From NCBI GenBank assembly GCA_007844125.1, contig CM017556.1:79050544-79114543 (forward strand): 64,000 nt of DNA. Direction: 5' to 3'. The notes beneath the pieces are model-generated. The model ran no database searches, had not been told where the DNA came from, and saw only the letters and a program-made list of their open reading frames with translations. The DNA comes from Sinonovacula constricta (lineage: Eukaryota; Mollusca; Bivalvia; Cardiida; Solecurtidae). The position numbers and the translations under genes are program-made. This document shows, in pieces, positions 54,001 to 60,000 of this stretch (the stretch's first letter is position 1; each line of letters starts with the position of its first letter).

Positions 54001-57000
54001 TAACAAAATCGGCGAAGTTTCTGATCCGGAAACGGTTATTGAGTTTTAGTGGAACGGGCATATTCATTGACGACGCTGTTATTATCATCGTCTTAGTAAT
54101 ATAGTATTATTCAATTTTGATTTGAAATTTGTTTTATTTTAACTACGAATAAATTTTTAGTTGAAATTAAAAACCCACTAAACAAATACAATAAAATGTG
54201 CATCGGCTATTTGCGCAGACAAGTTTTCACACCTCTTTTGGATGTTAATAGATCGTCTATCATCCGTAAGTAATTACAAAGGTGCATAGAACTAATTTGT
54301 TGGTAAGCGGTCACTTAAAAAGCATAGTGTGAAAATGAACATTTAAAAGCCTTTAGTTGTTATTTTAAAGGTCATTTGTGTGTTTGTCCCATGTGTCGAG
54401 AACTTAATTATAGGCCGAGAACTTAATTGTTTTTATGACATGCTGCCGCGTGAAACAGGATGTTCTCTCATGTGTAGGGCTGGGATAGCCGCGAGAATAT
54501 CCTGTCTGGCGTGTAAACGATATATTGGGGTAGAGTGTCATAACGTCACACAATACACACGGTCTCACTAGGCAAACAGTCGCGACGTATTAATCAAGAC
54601 ACTTAGAGAATAATGAGCACTCCGCGCAAACACCGATTTACGGAACAATTGGAACATGTTCCCTCGAGTCAAATCGAGCAATGCGGCGACGCGGGAATTT
54701 CGTAATGGCGGCCAGATGGATTAGTGAATCGGGGATGCGTCTTGTCTTTGAGAATTTGCTTTTTTCCTTGATTCTAGACCTCGAAGAGGGGGTGCGTCTT
54801 ATCTTTGTGTGCGTCTTATCTTTAAAACTTTACGGTAATTAGAATTCGATGTTGCACTAGACAAAGGCACACACACACATCATGTAAATGTGACCAAAAA
54901 ACTGAAATAAAACATTACACAAATCAAGAGAACACAAAAGTTTCCACCTTTAAAAAGTCAGTCGGCAAAAAAATGGACTTGTTTGTTAAACCTAGTTTAC
55001 AGTGCTCCGACCTTGCACTTCATGAAAGTTTTCTCAGAGATGAACTGGAGAATAAAAATACCCCATCATTCAGACAACAAACATTAAGCATCAGCATGGG
55101 GAGTAATATTTTTTGAAGAAGTTGGTAAATATTTTAGAGTTTAACCTATGCATTATATTTGAGTACTTGCATACATAGTTAGTCTACAACAATGTTCAAA
55201 GGATGGTTAAACCATGCACTATTAAGAAATTTTTTATAATTTATTCTGCTTTAAGGGGAAATGTCTTCATATTTAAATTTTATCACACAATAATTATAGT
55301 TGTTTTTTGTCGATTTTTATTTTTTGTGTGATTGTTTTCTTGTTGTTGTTTTTTTGCTCAAAAGAGTCTTTTACTTAAATCTGTAACAATGAAGTAACAG
55401 TTACTCACAAATTCATGACTAAAAGTGCATGGTCTAGACGTACTATCTGGATGCTGATCCAACAAATCATCTTCCAAAATGTTAAAGGAATTGAAAGTCC
55501 CCTGTAGCCTGTCAGAACTGTTTCAGGTCAGACTGTTAAATTACTCCAAATTCAAGAAAATGTAATGAAAAGTTGAGATAAAGTTCAGTAAAGTGCAAAA
55601 TGGTCTCTCAAATGGCTAATTTGGATGACCAATTAGTGAGTGTTAGGTTAATTGAAATACCTCATCATGATGGTAAAAGAAATAACCAGAAATTAAAAGC
55701 AGGTTTCCAGTTTCCGAGGAACATTCTGCAAATAAAATTCCAGAACCTAAGCAGATGTAATATAACAGTACTGCTAAAGAATATAAAGTTATGAAGTTCT
55801 AAAGCAGATGGAGCCACACTAAATAGGGCTCTGATATCCCAATTCTCAGTTAATGAAGGGAGTAAATACCAAAATCACCATAGAATAAACTAAAATCTGG
55901 CCAAAGAAATAAATGTTACCATACCACAGTGTCTAAGCAGATGTAACCACACCATAGTGCCAAAGCAGATATAACCACACCATAGTGCCAAAGCAGATAT
56001 AACCACACCATAGTGCCAAAGAAGATATAACCATACCATAGAACAAAAGCAGACTGATATAACCACACAATAGAGCCAAAGCAGATGTAACCATACCATT
56101 GTGCCAAAGCAGATATAACCTCACCATAAAACCAAAGCAGATGTAACAACACCATAAAGCCGAAGCAGATGCAGTCACAATGATGAGCCAAATCAGATGT
56201 CACCTCTATTCAGATGTGTCTGACTTTGTATTCGCCACCATGATAAAAACTTACTGAAAATGTACATATCTGTTAATTTTCTGATACAAGGCTACCTACT
56301 TATGACAATTTATATATTGGACAAAGTTTATTAGGGCTGTCCTGATACGCTTTAAGTGTACCACAATATACTGCAATACATATATAGCGCATATCGCAAT
56401 TTGTACCACAACATATTGCTTTATTGCCAAATTTGATCATTCTATAATATAGGGCTATTTCACTTTATATTATGAGCTGAATGAACTACAAATACCTGTG
56501 TTACATATTAAATAGCTTTATAACAGGTAGAAAAAGATACAGGAAAGTAATCTGACTATATCAAGATTGCCTGGTACAAACAGTCAAACAACAAATTAAC
56601 TGCAAAATTTATGATGATGTATTGATGATGCTCCCACTGAGTTTTTGGTGATGACAATTCACACGTGTATTTAGGCTGGTTGTACCTACAATGTCACAGG
56701 TGCATCACAACGATGACACACAACTTCAACATTTTTCTTTCTTTTGAAAGAATTGATCGGTTCAGCAATGATGTTTACAATTGGCAACAGTCACATTTGA
56801 TTATATAACCGAACAATAGGTAATAATTATGTTCTAAGTATTCTGCAATGCAATATCTCATAATAGTTTGACTTGAAGAAAATTCTATGCTCAATAAAAT
56901 GCATGATCTATGAAACATTCGTAACTTAAATTGAGAAATAAAACTGTACTGGTAAGGCAAATCTTTGCTTAAAACCCTTATTGTACGGAATACTGCAAAT

Positions 57001-60000
57001 GCAAATCGAGTACGCCGCATTTCCTTGCCCACTTGGATTGAACTGACATTGGTTCGACTTCCAACTACATTTTCAGTCCCTTTACCTTGATTGCTTCTCA
57101 TCAGTATGAGTGTCCTTGAACTATATGAACAAAATGGTGGCAGCAACCCAAGTTTACAAAATATCATCAAAAACCAGTACGGTCATTGTGTTTTGCAGTA
57201 CAGTATTGACTTTACTTAATATCTAAATATACCAGTATACTTCTATATCTTGACAGCCCTAATGTATAGCCTTTTCAGCAATTTGATTTTAAAACCAGGT
57301 ATGTATATTTTTAAACCATTTTGGAAAAAACAAAAGTTGTTTATATTTGAGAAAAAGAGCTTCGCAAGTTCTGTTTAATTTGATAGACATTATATGGACT
57401 ATGTGTGCACAGAAATGTTTGTTATCTATTTTATTAATATGACAAAAATATGGAGATTTATGTGCAAATAACATTGGCTCTAAGATGGCAACAACTAAGT
57501 TATTAATGTTAATCATTAAGATACCACACATGAAGAAGAATAAAGCTTATTACCTTGGCAATCGGCACACCACAGGTATGTAAAAGTAGCCTTAAAACAG
57601 ACAGCCTTAAAACAGACAGTCCAAGAAAATGTTTGTCAAACCACAAAGAAAATTGAATAAATTATCTTGGCTATTTACTTGTAGACAACTAGGTAAATAG
57701 TCATCATCATGTAAGGAAAAGCAGTTTGAACAGTTTCAATAACTTGGTAGAATTTTAAAACTTCATGTACCTAAAATATTGTAAAACCTTGCATGGACCT
57801 ATTATATTTGTTGTATGCAATATGTTAAAAACAGTATGTAGATTTTAACAAAACTTACTGTTGTATTTTAAATGAAAATGTTTAATGGGTGACATGAATG
57901 AATGTATGTGTACTTATTTGTGCAGAGGATAAAGGGAGGGGCTCCTTGTGTATGGAGGATAACAGTTGCTCAGCCTGCAGGCAAACAGTGTAGATGCTGA
58001 TCAGCTGGCATATCAGGATACGCACTATTTCCAGCAGACTCTAGCAATATATCAAGTTAGCTCTGCATAAGATGAAAGTAGAGACTGTAAACTTTGTAAT
58101 AAACATCCCCTTTCTATAAATGCCCACCAATGGTTTTCAAAAAAAAAAATGAAGGAACAAACTATTTAAAAACGTGTTTGTAAAATATACTGTCTTTACT
58201 CACCATATGTCTACATAACGTCTTCAATAATCTGATAATCCTATGAATAACATTGTTAACTTCACTTTAAACTAAATTAAACTTCTAAAACTTGTAACAG
58301 TACAGGTAACTAAATTTTTATTACCGCCCACTTTTTGGAAATTTGTAATGCCCCTGGGGGCATTAAATACAAAGTTTACAGTAACTAAGATTTTGTACTG
58401 CTCATCAATAAATGAAATATTATTAGGATTAATTAGTTCTCAACTGTATGTAATTTTACACAGCTGCAGTCGAGAGCTGAATATATTTCTGAACAAATAA
58501 ATGTCACATACAGGATACAATTTAGTATCAATGCATGTCATTTAGAAATCTATACAAGAGGCAACATGTGTTCTTGATTCAATGGGAAGATAATGGATGC
58601 TTTAAATAAACTGCAAGATAAAAAAAATTAAAGATCATACAATACACTGACATGTGAGTGCAGTCTAACAATTACTTGTATGTAGTTTGTATTATAAAAG
58701 CCTGTCAAATGCACCTAGAGTTTGGATAGAGACTTCACACAATGGCTGTCACATTTTTTTTTAAACATGCAGTTTCATGTGGTTCAAGATGGCATCAGAC
58801 ACCCTGTAACAGAAAAATGTTTATTTGTTGGTTTTATCTTCCAGTATTTCGGTTATCTAGGTATCTAGAGATAGTGACCATGGTGTCCACTTGAAGCAGA
58901 TACAATACTGCCTTCACTGTGTACAAGACCAATATAATAACACTATTACATATCAACTCAGCATAAATAGTTACTTGAATGCCCTCTTTCGATGCTGGCC
59001 ATTTAGCAATACCTCACTTGTATGCATAGTTATCACTGATAACTGGTAACCTCGCTGGTGTACACCTTCACTGGATATTATATAGCGATGACCAATCGGG
59101 CAGCTGCTGCGCAAAGCGGCTTTATAAAAACACGCTTACAGCAATTAACAAAGCATGTGGGCCAGAAATGTAATACAAAGTAAGTTCAGTGAACTATGAG
59201 TGACATAAAGCCACAAAACTGGAAGTCCTGTATTATTCCTGACCTTAAATTCTTGATGTGCACTTGTCATTTTTTGTAGTAATTAACGGAAGCTCAGGTT
59301 TTCCCTTGTTATTTACATAAACCCCTTGGTAATGTCTATTAGTCTTTTGTATATTTGAAACCCTTTAAGGTAACTTCTATTCAGGGACTGACAAATCCTT
59401 TGCCTAGTACCCGCGGCCCGTGGGCAACCCAGCTTTGATCTGCCAGGCCAGTAACATTTTAAAGAGCTAGTCTGCCAGACCACCATAAAACTGGGATGGT
59501 AATTATATCAAGATGCCAAATAAACTATGTCAGGTCACAGTACACTCGACGTACTGTGTATTGCAATTCTGGCCCATATGCATTGTTAATTGCCATAAGT
59601 GTGTTTTCATAACACCTCTGTTAATAATAACAGTCTGCAGTAGCTGACTTGATTTGTTGTCGCTATGCGGCATCCGTTGAGGACATACACAATCGAGGTT
59701 ACAAGCAAACTATTGTAACTCTGCCAACCCTTATAACTATGCATACAAAAGCATAATTTACACCTGGACACCCTACTATTTGCTAAAGCATAAGCTAGGG
59801 AGTTATATCACTACCATTTTTAAAGACTTTGGTTTGTTGCGGTCTGGGTTCGAACCTAGGGCTTCCCATACCTAGAGCAGATGCTCGGGTGCATTAAATA
59901 TGTATGAGACATAAGATTGTGATTTGTACCATTCCCTACTATTGAATGATATAAACAATCAAAGAGGTAAGTCACATAGGTTCAATAAAAGCCTAGCAAC

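Noticed and set aside
56775..57170. 131-codon minus-strand frame as hAT transposase
   Set aside because: It lies within the TIR element but shows no BED finger, RNase-H-like motif or dimerisation motif.
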